Source: Dyadobacter sp. MSC1_007 (lineage in GTDB: Bacteria > Bacteroidota > Bacteroidia > Cytophagales > Spirosomataceae). From it: a stretch of DNA of 64,000 bases. Of this stretch, positions 35,787 to 44,035 are shown piece by piece (positions within the stretch are counted from its first letter, which is position 1; each line of letters starts with the position of its first letter). The stretch lies in contig NZ_JAMOZL010000006.1 of NCBI RefSeq assembly GCF_023667495.1, forward strand, positions 248,001 through 312,000, in the 5' to 3' direction. A model generated the notes under the pieces. The model ran no database searches, had not been told where the DNA came from, and was given only the letters and a program-made list of their open reading frames with translations. Position numbers and translations under genes: made by a program.

Positions 35787-36995
35787 ATGAAGTGGTTGCG
35801 ATCGCTCGGCCCCGGCATGATCACCGCCGCGCTCGTTTTTGGCCCCAGCAAGTTGACCATTACTTCCAAAATGGGAGCGATCTATGGCTACTCGCTGCTA
35901 TGGCTGGTCGCTGTGGCTATTTTCTTTATGGCCATTTTTACGGGTATGGCAACGCGGATCGGCGTGGCTACCGAGCAGTCGCTGCTCGCCACGGTGCGTG
36001 AAAAATGGGGGAAAACTGCGGCGGTCGCAATGGGCATCGGGGTGTTCCTGGTTGCCACCTCGTTTCAGGCTGGCAACTCGGTGGGTGTCGGTATTGCGGC
36101 GGGAGAGCTTTTTCATACCTCGCCGGTGCCGTGGATCATCTTTTTTAATGCATTGGCGATCAGCTTGCTGTTTTTCAGGAGTTTTTATCCGGTTTTGGAA
36201 AAGACAATGATCTTTCTGATCGTGGTAATGCTGTTTTCGTTTATCACCACCTTCTTCTGGGCTAAGCCTGATGGCGCCGAAATGGCAAAAGGGCTGGTAA
36301 CTCCCCAGGTTCCCGAGGGCTCGCTCGGGCTGATCATCGCATTTACAGCGTCGTGCTTCTCGATCGTGGGCGCATTGTACCAGGCATACCTCATTCAGGA
36401 GCGGATCAGGATCAACCCGGAAGTGCGGCATGGCCGAAATGACAGTAATACGGGGATTATATTGCTCGGCGTAATGTGCTTCATCGTCATTGTCTGCGCG
36501 GCAGCGATCCTGAAACCAAAGGGGATAGCCGTTAACTCGGCATCTGATATGGCTAAGGCCTTGGAGCCGCTCTTTGGCGCCAATGCATCCGCATTCTTTT
36601 TGATCGGACTTTTCGGGGCTGCATTTTCTTCTGTGATTGGAAATGCATCGGTCGGCGGCACGCTACTGGGCGATGCGTTGGGATTGGGAAGTAATTTTTC
36701 GTCGAAACAGGTGCGCTACCTGGTGGCGCTAGTGATGGTGATCGGCGCTTTTGTGGCGATACGTTTCGGGAAATTGCCGCTCGAACTGATCGTCTTCGCG
36801 CAGAGCGTGACCATTTTTGTGGTGCCATTTATCGGCACGGCCATGTACCTCGTAGCCAATGATGCCCGCATTATGGGAGAAAAAGTCAATAAACCGTTTG
36901 TGAAAATCTTCGCAGGCCTGGGGTTACTGATCATTTTCGCATTGGCGCTGGTCAATGTTAAGGAGTTATTTTTCAACAATCCGCTTTTTAAATAA
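35787..36995 (+). CDS. Nramp-fold transporter lacking the metal-binding motifs
   Basis: A 402-residue membrane protein with about 11 helices that follows the Nramp pattern: it starts 'SLGPGMITAALVFGPSKLTITSKMGAIYGYSLLW', where true metal transporters read 'DPGN'. Here Asp becomes Gly and Asn becomes Lys. The helix-6 'MPH' motif is also missing; the aligned region is 'IVGALYQAYLIQ'. It is therefore unlikely to carry Mn/Fe through the known site. Placed first in an operon with an epimerase, an aldolase and an enolase-family enzyme, it may import the organic substrate. A TTG at 35763 opens the frame; the ATG at 35787 is preferred. Confidence 0.82.
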   Translation: MKWLRSLGPGMITAALVFGPSKLTITSKMGAIYGYSLLWLVAVAIFFMAIFTGMATRIGVATEQSLLATVREKWGKTAAVAMGIGVFLVATSFQAGNSVGVGIAAGELFHTSPVPWIIFFNALAISLLFFRSFYPVLEKTMIFLIVVMLFSFITTFFWAKPDGAEMAKGLVTPQVPEGSLGLIIAFTASCFSIVGALYQAYLIQERIRINPEVRHGRNDSNTGIILLGVMCFIVIVCAAAILKPKGIAVNSASDMAKALEPLFGANASAFFLIGLFGAAFSSVIGNASVGGTLLGDALGLGSNFSSKQVRYLVALVMVIGAFVAIRFGKLPLELIVFAQSVTIFVVPFIGTAMYLVANDARIMGEKVNKPFVKIFAGLGLLIIFALALVNVKELFFNNPLFK

Positions 36996-36996
36996 G

Positions 36997-38013
36997 ATGA
37001 ACAATATTGAATCATTGGAAGAACAATGGCTAGCGCCGTCTACGGCGTTGATCGAAGACATGAAAAGCATTCAGGGCAATATTATGATCCTGGGTGCGGG
37101 AGGAAAAATCGGCCCCAGCATTGCCCGGTTGGCTATACAAGCCATTGAGAAGGCCGGATTGACCAAGCGCGTGATCGCCGTTTCGCGGTTTAGCGAGGAG
37201 GGACTGAGGGAGGAATTGAATAGCGAAGGTATCGAAACGATCGCCGCTAATATTCTGGACGACCATCAGTTGCAAAACCTGTCGGAGGTGGAAAACGTCC
37301 TTTACCTTGCCGGTACGAAGTTTGGCACATCCAACAATGAACCTTACACCTGGGCAATGAACACTTACCTGCCTGGGCGCGTGGCCGAAAAGTTTCGCAA
37401 CTCCCGCATTGTGGTGTATTCGACAGGAAATGTCTATCCATTTACTCCGGTAGCATCCGGCGGTGCAACTGAGGAACTTCGTGCAGACCCGGTTGGTGAA
37501 TACGGGCAGTCGTGCCTGGGTCGTGAACGGTTGTTCCAATACTTTTCATCGGTCTACGGCACGCCGTTACTCATTTACCGTTTGAATTATGCTATTGATT
37601 TTAAATATGGTGTACTGCTTGAAGTGGCGAAATCGGTGCTGGCTGGCAAGCCGATCGATCTTAGCACAGGTCATGTGAATGTGATATGGCAGGGAGATGC
37701 CAATGAGATGGCGATCCGTTCGCTGTTGCATTGCGAGTCACCTTCGAAAATCCTGAACATTACCGGGCCTGAAACCTTGCCGCTCCGCTGGCTGGCAGGA
37801 GAGTTTGGACGTATATTCAATATCGAACCTAAATTCGTGAATGAAGAACAACCGACGGCTTTACTGAGCAATGCTGCCGAATCATTCCGGCTGTTCGGCT
37901 ATCCCCGCACTACATTGAAGGAAATGATCGGCATTACTGCGCAGTGGTTACAACAAGGCGGCAGGACCATTAATAAGCCGACGCATTTTCAGGAGCGAAA
38001 AGGGCAATTTTAA
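36997..38013 (+). CDS. NAD-dependent epimerase/dehydratase family protein
   Basis: A 338-residue extended-SDR enzyme. The Rossmann motif is 'MILGAGGKIGPSIA' (residues ~29-42), and the active-site region is 'VVYSTGNVYPF' followed by 'GEYGQSCLGRERLF'. In this family the catalytic pair is YxxxK; here the Lys position is a Cys, so proton transfer must work differently or the enzyme belongs to an atypical subgroup. The start at 36997 is 1 bp after the transporter's stop codon. It probably oxidises or dehydrates the imported compound. Confidence 0.85.
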   Translation: MNNIESLEEQWLAPSTALIEDMKSIQGNIMILGAGGKIGPSIARLAIQAIEKAGLTKRVIAVSRFSEEGLREELNSEGIETIAANILDDHQLQNLSEVENVLYLAGTKFGTSNNEPYTWAMNTYLPGRVAEKFRNSRIVVYSTGNVYPFTPVASGGATEELRADPVGEYGQSCLGRERLFQYFSSVYGTPLLIYRLNYAIDFKYGVLLEVAKSVLAGKPIDLSTGHVNVIWQGDANEMAIRSLLHCESPSKILNITGPETLPLRWLAGEFGRIFNIEPKFVNEEQPTALLSNAAESFRLFGYPRTTLKEMIGITAQWLQQGGRTINKPTHFQERKGQF

Positions 38014-38057
38014 AGTAACGGACGGTTAGAAGAGGTTTAATAAAAATATTGAAAGCA

Positions 38058-39149
38058 ATGCTTAAAGAAGATATAAAGAAGCTACTGTTTGAAGGGACAG
38101 TCATTCCGGCGCACCCGTTGGTATTGAACAGCGACCTGCAACTTGACGAGCACCGGCAGCGCCGACTGACACGTTATTATATGGCGAGTGGTGCAGGCGG
38201 TGTGGCCATTGGCGTCCATACCACGCAATTCGAAATTCGCGATCCGGAAGTAAACCTGTTTGAAAAAGTCCTGGCCATTACTGCGGACGAGATTGAGAAA
38301 GCTGCATTGGACAGGCCGTTCATCAAGGTTGCAGGAATTTGCGGATTGACAGCACAGGCAACAAAAGAGGCTGAAATAGCGGTTAGATATGGTTATGATC
38401 TTGGACTCGTCAGTATGGCCGCGTTTCGCGATGAACCTGAATCCGAAATTATTGAACACATTAAAACCATCGCGGGCATTATTCCGGTGTTCGGGTTTTA
38501 CTTGCAGGCTGCTATCGGCGGGCGTGTATACAGCTACGATTTCTGGCGGCAGTTTGCCAACATTCCGGGGGTGTATGCGATCAAAGTGGCTGCATTCAAC
38601 CGCTATCAGACATTGGACGTGGCACGCGCAGTGTGCCATTCGCACCGGCGCGACGATATTGCATTGTATACCGGCAACGACGATAACATTGTAGCCGATC
38701 TGCTGACTCCTTATCGTTTTGATATTGGAGAAAAAACCGTTGAAAAGCGCTTTGTTGGCGGATTGTTAGGGCATTGGGCGGTGTGGACGGAAAAGGCGGT
38801 TCACTTGCTGGCTTCAATCAAGGAATCGGTTGAGGGCGGCTATGTTAATGCAGAGGAAATGCTGCGGACCAATATCGCTGTAACGGACATGAATGCCGCC
38901 ATTTTTGACCCCGCACACAACTTTCACGGCTGCATCACCGGCGTACACGAGGTGCTGAGGCGACAAGGCTTGATGGAAGGCATTTGGACGCTGAACCCGA
39001 ACGAGAACCTTTCGCCGGGACAGGCAGAAGAGATTACGCGGGTGAGGCAGGCCTATCCGCATTTGATAGATGACGAATTCGTTACAAGTTTTTTGGAAAA
39101 TTCAGGAAAGGGTCAGGGTAGTAGCGCACAGAAGAGTCTTATGCATTAA
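38058..39149 (+). CDS. dihydrodipicolinate synthase (DapA)-family aldolase/dehydratase
   Basis: A 363-residue class I aldolase-fold protein, longer than DapA itself (~290). The Schiff-base lysine is Lys176 in 'YAIKVAAFNRY', the assisting tyrosine is Tyr148 in 'FGFYLQAAIGG', and the 'TT' pair (Thr55-Thr56) replaces the usual GTTGE as 'GVHTTQFE'. All catalytic elements of the family are therefore present. The position in a catabolic operon favours a 2-keto-sugar-acid aldolase or dehydratase rather than lysine biosynthesis. A TTG at 38049 precedes the chosen ATG by three codons. Confidence 0.85.
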   Translation: MLKEDIKKLLFEGTVIPAHPLVLNSDLQLDEHRQRRLTRYYMASGAGGVAIGVHTTQFEIRDPEVNLFEKVLAITADEIEKAALDRPFIKVAGICGLTAQATKEAEIAVRYGYDLGLVSMAAFRDEPESEIIEHIKTIAGIIPVFGFYLQAAIGGRVYSYDFWRQFANIPGVYAIKVAAFNRYQTLDVARAVCHSHRRDDIALYTGNDDNIVADLLTPYRFDIGEKTVEKRFVGGLLGHWAVWTEKAVHLLASIKESVEGGYVNAEEMLRTNIAVTDMNAAIFDPAHNFHGCITGVHEVLRRQGLMEGIWTLNPNENLSPGQAEEITRVRQAYPHLIDDEFVTSFLENSGKGQGSSAQKSLMH

Positions 39150-39165
39150 ATGCAAACTACTAACT

Positions 39166-40572
39166 ATGTCTTCTGAACAACTTTCCAATTTGTCGCGACG
39201 GGATTTCCTGAACCGTGCTGGTATGATGGCTGGCGCTGGTGTATTCGCAGCGAACAATGATTTCTTTAACGCTATTCCTGCTAAACCTGTGAAAAAAATC
39301 ACGATCAAAAATGTGAGTTCCAATTTCGAAAGGGAACCGCTCAATCCCTATCGTTTCAAAGGAAGTGCCATCACCGATAGCTGGCAGGCCGTTGCCATGC
39401 TGGAATCAGAGTCAGGTATCCGGAAGGTTGGATTGGGAACGCAAGGCGTTTTATGGTCGGATTCAAAAGTATTTGCGGCGCATTCCGAAAGTGCGGGCAA
39501 TGCGTTGATGTACGCAATGAGCGAGCGGGCATTGCAAATGATCAAAGGGACGTCTTTCACCGATCCGGTGCAACTGTTGGACGACATTTTGCCGGAAGTA
39601 CTGGCGTATGGAAAGAAAATAACCGGCAATCCGGATCTCAGGAAGACTTTTGCGTTGAACTCGCTTGTCTGCGTGGACAACGCGGCCTGGCTTCTGTATG
39701 CGCAGGAGAATAATATGAAGCAGTTTGACGAAATGGTTCCTGCCGCGTATCGGCCGGGATTGTCATATCGGCATGAGAAAGTGGCCAGCATTCCTTCGTT
39801 CAGCGTCGGGACTTCTGCCGAAAAGATCAAGCAGGCTGCCGATGAAGGGTATTTTATTCTGAAACTGAAAACCGGGGCAGCTGGTACGCAGCAGGAGATG
39901 ATCGAAAAGGACATCGCGTTCCTGACGGCCGTACACAAGGCGATCGGGCATTATGAGACTCCCTATACCAAAAACGGCAAGATACCCTACTATTTTGACG
40001 CCAATGGACGGTACGAGAAGAAGGAAACACTGCTCCGGTTTCTGGACCATGCCAAAAAGATCGGCGCATTTGATCAGATAGCCGTGATTGAAGAGCCATT
40101 TGAAGAGAGTAACGAGACTTTCGTGGGTGATTTGGGTGTGCGGGTAGCTGCGGACGAGAGCGCACACACAGTGGAAGACGCCGCGCATCGCATTGAATTA
40201 GGTTACTCTGCCATTGCGGTGAAGGCCATTGCCAAGACATTGAGCATGACCATGAAAATTACTCAGCACGCGTATGAAAAGAAAGTGCCCTGCTTCTGCG
40301 CCGACCTCACCGTTAACCCAATTCTGGTAGACTGGAACAAGAACGTCGCCGCACGTTTACAACCGTTTCCGGGCATGTCCGTGGGATTACAGGAGACCAA
40401 TGGCCATCAATATTATAAGAATTGGGACAAATTAGTAACGTTCCATCCGATGGCAAACGGCAGTTGGACCAAAACACAGAAAGGAGTGTATTTGACCGAT
40501 AAATCATTTTACTCTGAGAGTGGGGGTATCCTGGCGTCGTCTGCTCATTACGACGAAATGTTTAAGAGTTAA
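39166..40572 (+). CDS. enolase-superfamily (mandelate racemase/muconate lactonising-like) enzyme, Tat-type signal
   Basis: A 468-residue protein. The N-terminus 'NLSRRDFLNRAGMMAGAGVFAA' is a twin-arginine export signal. The barrel has the family's acid/base KxK at Lys233 and Lys235 ('LKLKTG'), and metal ligands in 'FDANG' (Asp278), 'IEEP' (Glu309) and 'ADES' (Asp330/Glu331). It should abstract the alpha-proton of a carboxylate, for example to dehydrate or epimerise a sugar acid, in the periplasm. It begins 16 bp after the DapA-like gene and closes the operon. A longer frame from 39070 would overlap that gene and hide the Tat signal. Confidence 0.86.
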   Translation: MSSEQLSNLSRRDFLNRAGMMAGAGVFAANNDFFNAIPAKPVKKITIKNVSSNFEREPLNPYRFKGSAITDSWQAVAMLESESGIRKVGLGTQGVLWSDSKVFAAHSESAGNALMYAMSERALQMIKGTSFTDPVQLLDDILPEVLAYGKKITGNPDLRKTFALNSLVCVDNAAWLLYAQENNMKQFDEMVPAAYRPGLSYRHEKVASIPSFSVGTSAEKIKQAADEGYFILKLKTGAAGTQQEMIEKDIAFLTAVHKAIGHYETPYTKNGKIPYYFDANGRYEKKETLLRFLDHAKKIGAFDQIAVIEEPFEESNETFVGDLGVRVAADESAHTVEDAAHRIELGYSAIAVKAIAKTLSMTMKITQHAYEKKVPCFCADLTVNPILVDWNKNVAARLQPFPGMSVGLQETNGHQYYKNWDKLVTFHPMANGSWTKTQKGVYLTDKSFYSESGGILASSAHYDEMFKS

Positions 40573-40589
40573 CCGCCTATTTTAGCGGT

Positions 40590-41561
40590 ATGCGTAGGAA
40601 AAACGACATACTGCTGAAGGGCGCACTCGAAGAGGCATTCCCAGATTTGCTGCGGTTCTTTTTTGCCGAAGCGGACCTGATATTTGATTTGGACCGCGGA
40701 TTCGAGTTTATGGACAAAGAGTTGCTGGAACTCTTTCCGGAGCTGCAAGCGAAAGGTGGGAGCCGGTTCGTGGACATGCTTGTCAAGACTCATCTGCTTG
40801 ATGGTCTGGAAAAGTGGATGTTGGTCCATATCGAAGTCCAGGCGCAAAATGATGTGAATTTTGGCAGGAGGATGTTTCAATACTTTTACCGGATTTTCGA
40901 CCGGTATGATGTCCCTGTTTCCGCATTGGCCGTTTTTACGGGAGGAAAGAACCAAACTGGTTGCTCAGATTTCGAATATCAGTTTCTCGGAACTTCTGTA
41001 AAGTACCGGTTCAATGTTTACCAGATCTTCGACCAGTCAGAGACTGAGCTACTGGAAATGAACAACCCCTTTGCTTTGATTGTGCTGGCTGCTCAAAAGG
41101 CTCATAGTGCCCACAAAATGTCGGATCTTCAACTGGGAGAGCAACGTTTAAAGATTGCCAGGGCTTTTATAAAGCACAACCAGTATGATCTGGAACGGAC
41201 AAGGCGTTTTCTCTTCTTTTTGAAAACCTTCCTTTACATTGAAAACTCTGAAATAAATTGTAAATTCGATAACGAGGTCAGTAACCTAACCGGAGATAAA
41301 CAGGTCATGGGAATTATAGAAGCAATCAAATTGGTAGCGAGGGAAGAGGCCTTAGAGGAAGGACTTGAGAAAGGTATTGAGAAGGGACTTGAAAAAGGAC
41401 TAGAAAAAGGTATTGAAGAGGGAATACAAAAAAGCAGGCAGACATTTGTTACCAACCTGCTTTTGAATACTAAAATGGACATCATTGAAATTGCCTCCCT
41501 CGCGGATGTGAAAGTGAGTTATGTGAAGGAGATTATGAAGGAAGTTAAAAGGCCGGAGTAG
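40590..41561 (+). CDS. Rpn-family recombination-promoting nuclease-like protein
   Basis: A 323-residue protein of the Rpn/YhgA (PD-(D/E)XK nuclease, 'putative transposase') group. The N-terminal nuclease core includes 'RFVDMLVKTH' and 'MLVHIEVQAQ', giving the D...ExQ catalytic pattern, followed by 'FGRRMFQYFYRIFDRYDVPVSALAVFTG'. Residues 257-280 are six tetrapeptide repeats of the EGLE/KGIE/KGLE type. E. coli Rpn proteins cleave DNA and show repeat-length variation near the C-terminus. A small ACCGC/GCGGT hairpin (40572-40589) lies directly before the ATG. It is a solitary gene 17 bp after the catabolic operon. Confidence 0.85.
   Translation: MRRKNDILLKGALEEAFPDLLRFFFAEADLIFDLDRGFEFMDKELLELFPELQAKGGSRFVDMLVKTHLLDGLEKWMLVHIEVQAQNDVNFGRRMFQYFYRIFDRYDVPVSALAVFTGGKNQTGCSDFEYQFLGTSVKYRFNVYQIFDQSETELLEMNNPFALIVLAAQKAHSAHKMSDLQLGEQRLKIARAFIKHNQYDLERTRRFLFFLKTFLYIENSEINCKFDNEVSNLTGDKQVMGIIEAIKLVAREEALEEGLEKGIEKGLEKGLEKGIEEGIQKSRQTFVTNLLLNTKMDIIEIASLADVKVSYVKEIMKEVKRPE
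41358..41429 (+). repeat. 12-bp tandem repeat tract inside the Rpn-like gene
   Basis: Six imperfect 12-bp units encode EGLE, KGIE, KGLE, KGLE, KGIE, EGIQ. Units such as 'aaaggtattgag' recur nearly exactly. The tract is in frame, so length changes by slippage would alter the protein without frameshift. Confidence 0.8.
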
Positions 41562-41570
41562 ATCAGCTTT

Positions 41571-42053
41571 TTAAATCTGCTTCAAAGCTTTGAATATTTC
41601 CGCATGAGGCTGCTCACCCTCAAAGGTCCTGACGAGATTGCCCTTTTTGTCATAAATGGCGATATAGGGAAATGAGCGGATCTGGTAATAACGCTGCACC
41701 AGATAAGATGTACCCTCCGTACCTACTTTAAAATTCGGATAGGTGCCAAGGCTGTATTGACTTACAAACGGTTTGAGCATTTCCATGGACTGAAAAGTGA
41801 CCATTACCACCTGCTTATTAGCCACAACATTATAATTTTTCAAAAGATCTTTGGTGAAATCCTGGCAATGATCACAATCGGGCGAGAAATAAATTAACAC
41901 AACGGGCCCTGCCGCAAGCTGACTGGATGTATACTGCTGGCCATTCGTGAGCCGGATCTGAAAAGGGGCGATTTTCTTCGCGCCGGACACCGATTGTGAA
42001 AAGCCGGAAGTGGCCGTGAAAAACAAAAGAAGGATTACTAAGCAACGGAACAT
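41571..42053 (-). CDS. exported thioredoxin-like (redoxin) protein
   Basis: A 160-residue periplasmic protein with a signal peptide ('MFRCLVILLLFFTATSGFSQ') and a thioredoxin fold. The redox motif CDHC is in 'VLIYFSPDCDHCQDF' around residues 59-62, and the cis-Pro loop reads 'IRSFPYIAIYDKKGN'. It likely reduces or isomerises disulfides in the cell envelope. A longer frame to 42188 would overlap the SRPBCC-DinB gene and lacks the signal. It may be the last gene of a minus-strand operon running from 43817. Confidence 0.85.
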   Translation of the reverse strand: MFRCLVILLLFFTATSGFSQSVSGAKKIAPFQIRLTNGQQYTSSQLAAGPVVLIYFSPDCDHCQDFTKDLLKNYNVVANKQVVMVTFQSMEMLKPFVSQYSLGTYPNFKVGTEGTSYLVQRYYQIRSFPYIAIYDKKGNLVRTFEGEQPHAEIFKALKQI

Positions 42054-42108
42054 TGATTTGATCAATTTGATACTAACATGAACCCGCAAGTTATCAATCT
42101 TTGATACA

Positions 42109-43086
42109 CTATTTCTCGATCTCCACACTAACTTTTTCAAAAATGTTGCGCAACTGGTGTGCGTGCCTCTTGGAATGACATAATACAAATTGAAGCCATT
42201 CCCAACGCGTCAGTTCACCTACTTGTGGGAATGCAAAATCAGTACAGGTTACGCTCAGGTCTTCGTTCGCGGCAATTTTCCTTATGTTGACGCGCTGCTC
42301 CCTGAATGTCTTCAGCATTGCCAGCTGGTCGTGAGGCCCGGAGGACGGGATAATAAATTCAGGGGATTTGTATTTGGCTTTGAAATCCAGAAATATGGAT
42401 TCGATCACCGGTACAAGTTCATCCACAGCCCGTTCGGTTGCTGACGTAGAACCGAGCAGCGTTTCGGGTATTCCCTGCTCGGCCAGCATAATATGTTCCG
42501 TAACCTGACCTGCTGTCCAGCTGCCTTCAAACGGTGCGATATTGAACTGCTCCGGTTCAAACGCTGAGAGGATCTCACAAAAATCGATTTCGTTCTGATC
42601 GAGGTCCAAAAGAAGTTGACGCCTATCCATATTGTCGGTGGTTTTTGTTTCTGCCATTGATTTGATCATGTCCAATGCCTGGTCCCATGCCTCTGAAATT
42701 ACTTCGAGATATTTGTTAGTAACGTCACAGGCAATGTTCAGTTTTATCGCCCCGTTCTGTTCTGAGAGCCGGTACGACTCGAAAAAGCCAGCCATTTCTA
42801 CTGCTTCATCGCTCTCGTAGTCCTCGGCACCGTCGGTAATAATCCCTTTGTATTCGAGCGAGAGTTCGTGATACGGCTCATTTACCATGACGATTCCTGC
42901 CAAACCGCTTCGGCTATCGTCCAGAAAAAGCGCCTTACTTCCGGTTTTCCAATCTGTGATGGCATGTGTACCCGGACTGAATGCGGCATACCATTGTCGT
43001 GTATAAAAATCGTCTATCAACACCCGCCAAACGTTTTCCCGCGGGGCGTGAATAGTAACTGTTTTTTGAAGTCTGATTTTTGACAT
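42109..43086 (-). CDS. SRPBCC (AHSA1-like) domain fused to a DinB-like domain
   Basis: A 325-residue two-domain protein. Residues ~1-145 are an SRPBCC/polyketide-cyclase-like ligand-binding domain ('VTIHAPRENVWRVLIDDFYTRQWYAAFSPG'). Residues ~153-325 are a DinB/YfiT-like four-helix metal-binding domain, with candidate metal histidines in 'VTEHIMLAEQG' and 'CHSKRHAHQLRNI'. DinB proteins include thiol-dependent transferases. These domains are usually separate proteins, so the fusion may couple hydrophobic-ligand binding to a thiol reaction. It lies in a run of small genes with a DoxX protein 12 bp upstream. Confidence 0.8.
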   Translation of the reverse strand: MSKIRLQKTVTIHAPRENVWRVLIDDFYTRQWYAAFSPGTHAITDWKTGSKALFLDDSRSGLAGIVMVNEPYHELSLEYKGIITDGAEDYESDEAVEMAGFFESYRLSEQNGAIKLNIACDVTNKYLEVISEAWDQALDMIKSMAETKTTDNMDRRQLLLDLDQNEIDFCEILSAFEPEQFNIAPFEGSWTAGQVTEHIMLAEQGIPETLLGSTSATERAVDELVPVIESIFLDFKAKYKSPEFIIPSSGPHDQLAMLKTFREQRVNIRKIAANEDLSVTCTDFAFPQVGELTRWEWLQFVLCHSKRHAHQLRNIFEKVSVEIEK

Positions 43087-43098
43087 GGCTCTGTTTGT

Positions 43099-43509
43099 TT
43101 AATTGGTGAAGTGGCTTGCCGCCGGTCCGGCAATCGCGTAGTCTGTTTCCCGTTGCAATTTGTGATAGTAGATATAGGACACCGCGATTAAGACAAAGCC
43201 GATAGGAAACCCGGCCCACATGTCGGGACCATCGCCGAAAGCAATATGGGAGTAAAAAGCGCCTATGAGGTCATATGTGATCCCTGCGTAAGCCCATTCT
43301 TTAAGTCTGGGGTACTTCGGCACAAGAATGGCGATAATGCCGAGTATTTTCGCAACACCCAAAAACGGCACAATGTAGGCGGGATAGCCAATGCGGGTGA
43401 CGTGATCTACCGCTTCTTTGGCAGAAATAGCATCATAAACGGCACCGATACCAAGCATTGCCGATAACAGTCCTGTGGTAACCCAAAAGATGATTTTTGT
43501 CTTTTTCAT
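43099..43509 (-). CDS. DoxX family membrane protein
   Basis: A 136-residue protein with four membrane helices, typical of DoxX: 'GLLSAMLGIGAVYDAIS', 'PAYIVPFLGVAKILGIIAILV', 'KEWAYAGITYDLIGAFYSHIA' and 'AGFPIGFVLIAVSYIYY'. Family members are poorly understood and have been linked to redox homeostasis and thiol stress. Its start overlaps the stop of the small upstream gene by 4 bp (ATGA), showing translational coupling, and the SRPBCC-DinB gene follows 12 bp later. Confidence 0.9.
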   Translation of the reverse strand: MKKTKIIFWVTTGLLSAMLGIGAVYDAISAKEAVDHVTRIGYPAYIVPFLGVAKILGIIAILVPKYPRLKEWAYAGITYDLIGAFYSHIAFGDGPDMWAGFPIGFVLIAVSYIYYHKLQRETDYAIAGPAASHFTN

Positions 43510-43817
43510 TGGAATAGGTGATTAGGTTGATTGTTAGTGTTTGTTGTAAAACTGAATGCAACAGCGGGTGGAACGAGAACAGGTATACGTTCCTCAATAC
43601 CTTCATCCATCACTTCGGCATGATATCCGAAATCTTCCAGCAGCCGGATTACACTCGTGCAGCAGATCTCTGGTTGCCGTGAAACCACGCGCAAAACTTT
43701 GTCACAATCTTCCAGATCAAAACTTGCCCGGTAGTCTATAAATGCCAGGCTGATCAGGTCGATCAGTAAATCAGCCTGACTTTCTTTTTGTACGTTGGTT
43801 TTGAAAACTTCTATCAT
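43506..43817 (-). CDS. small conserved cytoplasmic protein, unknown function
   Basis: A 103-residue soluble protein: 'MIEVFKTNVQ...LIDLISLAFIDYRASFDLEDCDKVLRVVSRQP...SVIRLLEDFGYHAEVMDEGI'. The pattern of an N-terminal strand, a helix with 'FDLEDCDK-LRV' and a C-terminal 'LL-D-GY-AEV' suggests a ferredoxin-like or HMA-like small fold. I have seen this type in Bacteroidota next to DoxX or SRPBCC genes but know no function. The longer frame to 43979 gives a low-complexity extension; the ATG at 43817 is family-like. It overlaps the DoxX gene by 4 bp. Confidence 0.7.
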   Translation of the reverse strand: MIEVFKTNVQKESQADLLIDLISLAFIDYRASFDLEDCDKVLRVVSRQPEICCTSVIRLLEDFGYHAEVMDEGIEERIPVLVPPAVAFSFTTNTNNQPNHLFQ

Positions 43818-43852
43818 GTTGCTACAAGTTGATAAAAGGAATAGATCAATAA

Positions 43853-43878
43853 GCCATTTGTTTGCCTTCCCAAATGGC
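43853..43878. promoter_or_regulatory. inverted repeat upstream of the small-protein/DoxX operon
   Basis: GCCATTTG (43853-43860) and CAAATGGC (43871-43878) form a perfect 8-bp inverted repeat with a 10-bp spacer, 36 bp upstream of the operon start on the minus strand. No T-run follows, so it may be an operator. Confidence 0.45.
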
Positions 43879-44035
43879 CTGTTTGGATGATACAAACTAA
43901 GCGGGATTAAATCAGAAAAACGCATGTGATTTGCGCCATAATCAGGGGGTGATTGTGACAATCTATCCGCACGTCCCAAACCGGTTGGTAAGCCTTAATA
44001 CCCACTGGATCATTACCAAACCGTTAAGTTCCTGA

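Noticed and set aside
38058..39149. Lysine-biosynthesis dapA
   Set aside because: The protein is ~70 residues longer, the GTTGE motif is altered and it sits in a catabolic operon.
34596..40572. Manganese/iron uptake operon (because of the Nramp-like gene)
   Set aside because: Metal-ligand motifs are absent and the partner genes are carbon-metabolism enzymes under a LacI-type regulator.
41358..41429. CRISPR-like or satellite array
   Set aside because: The 12-bp units are contiguous, in frame and coding; there are no spacers.
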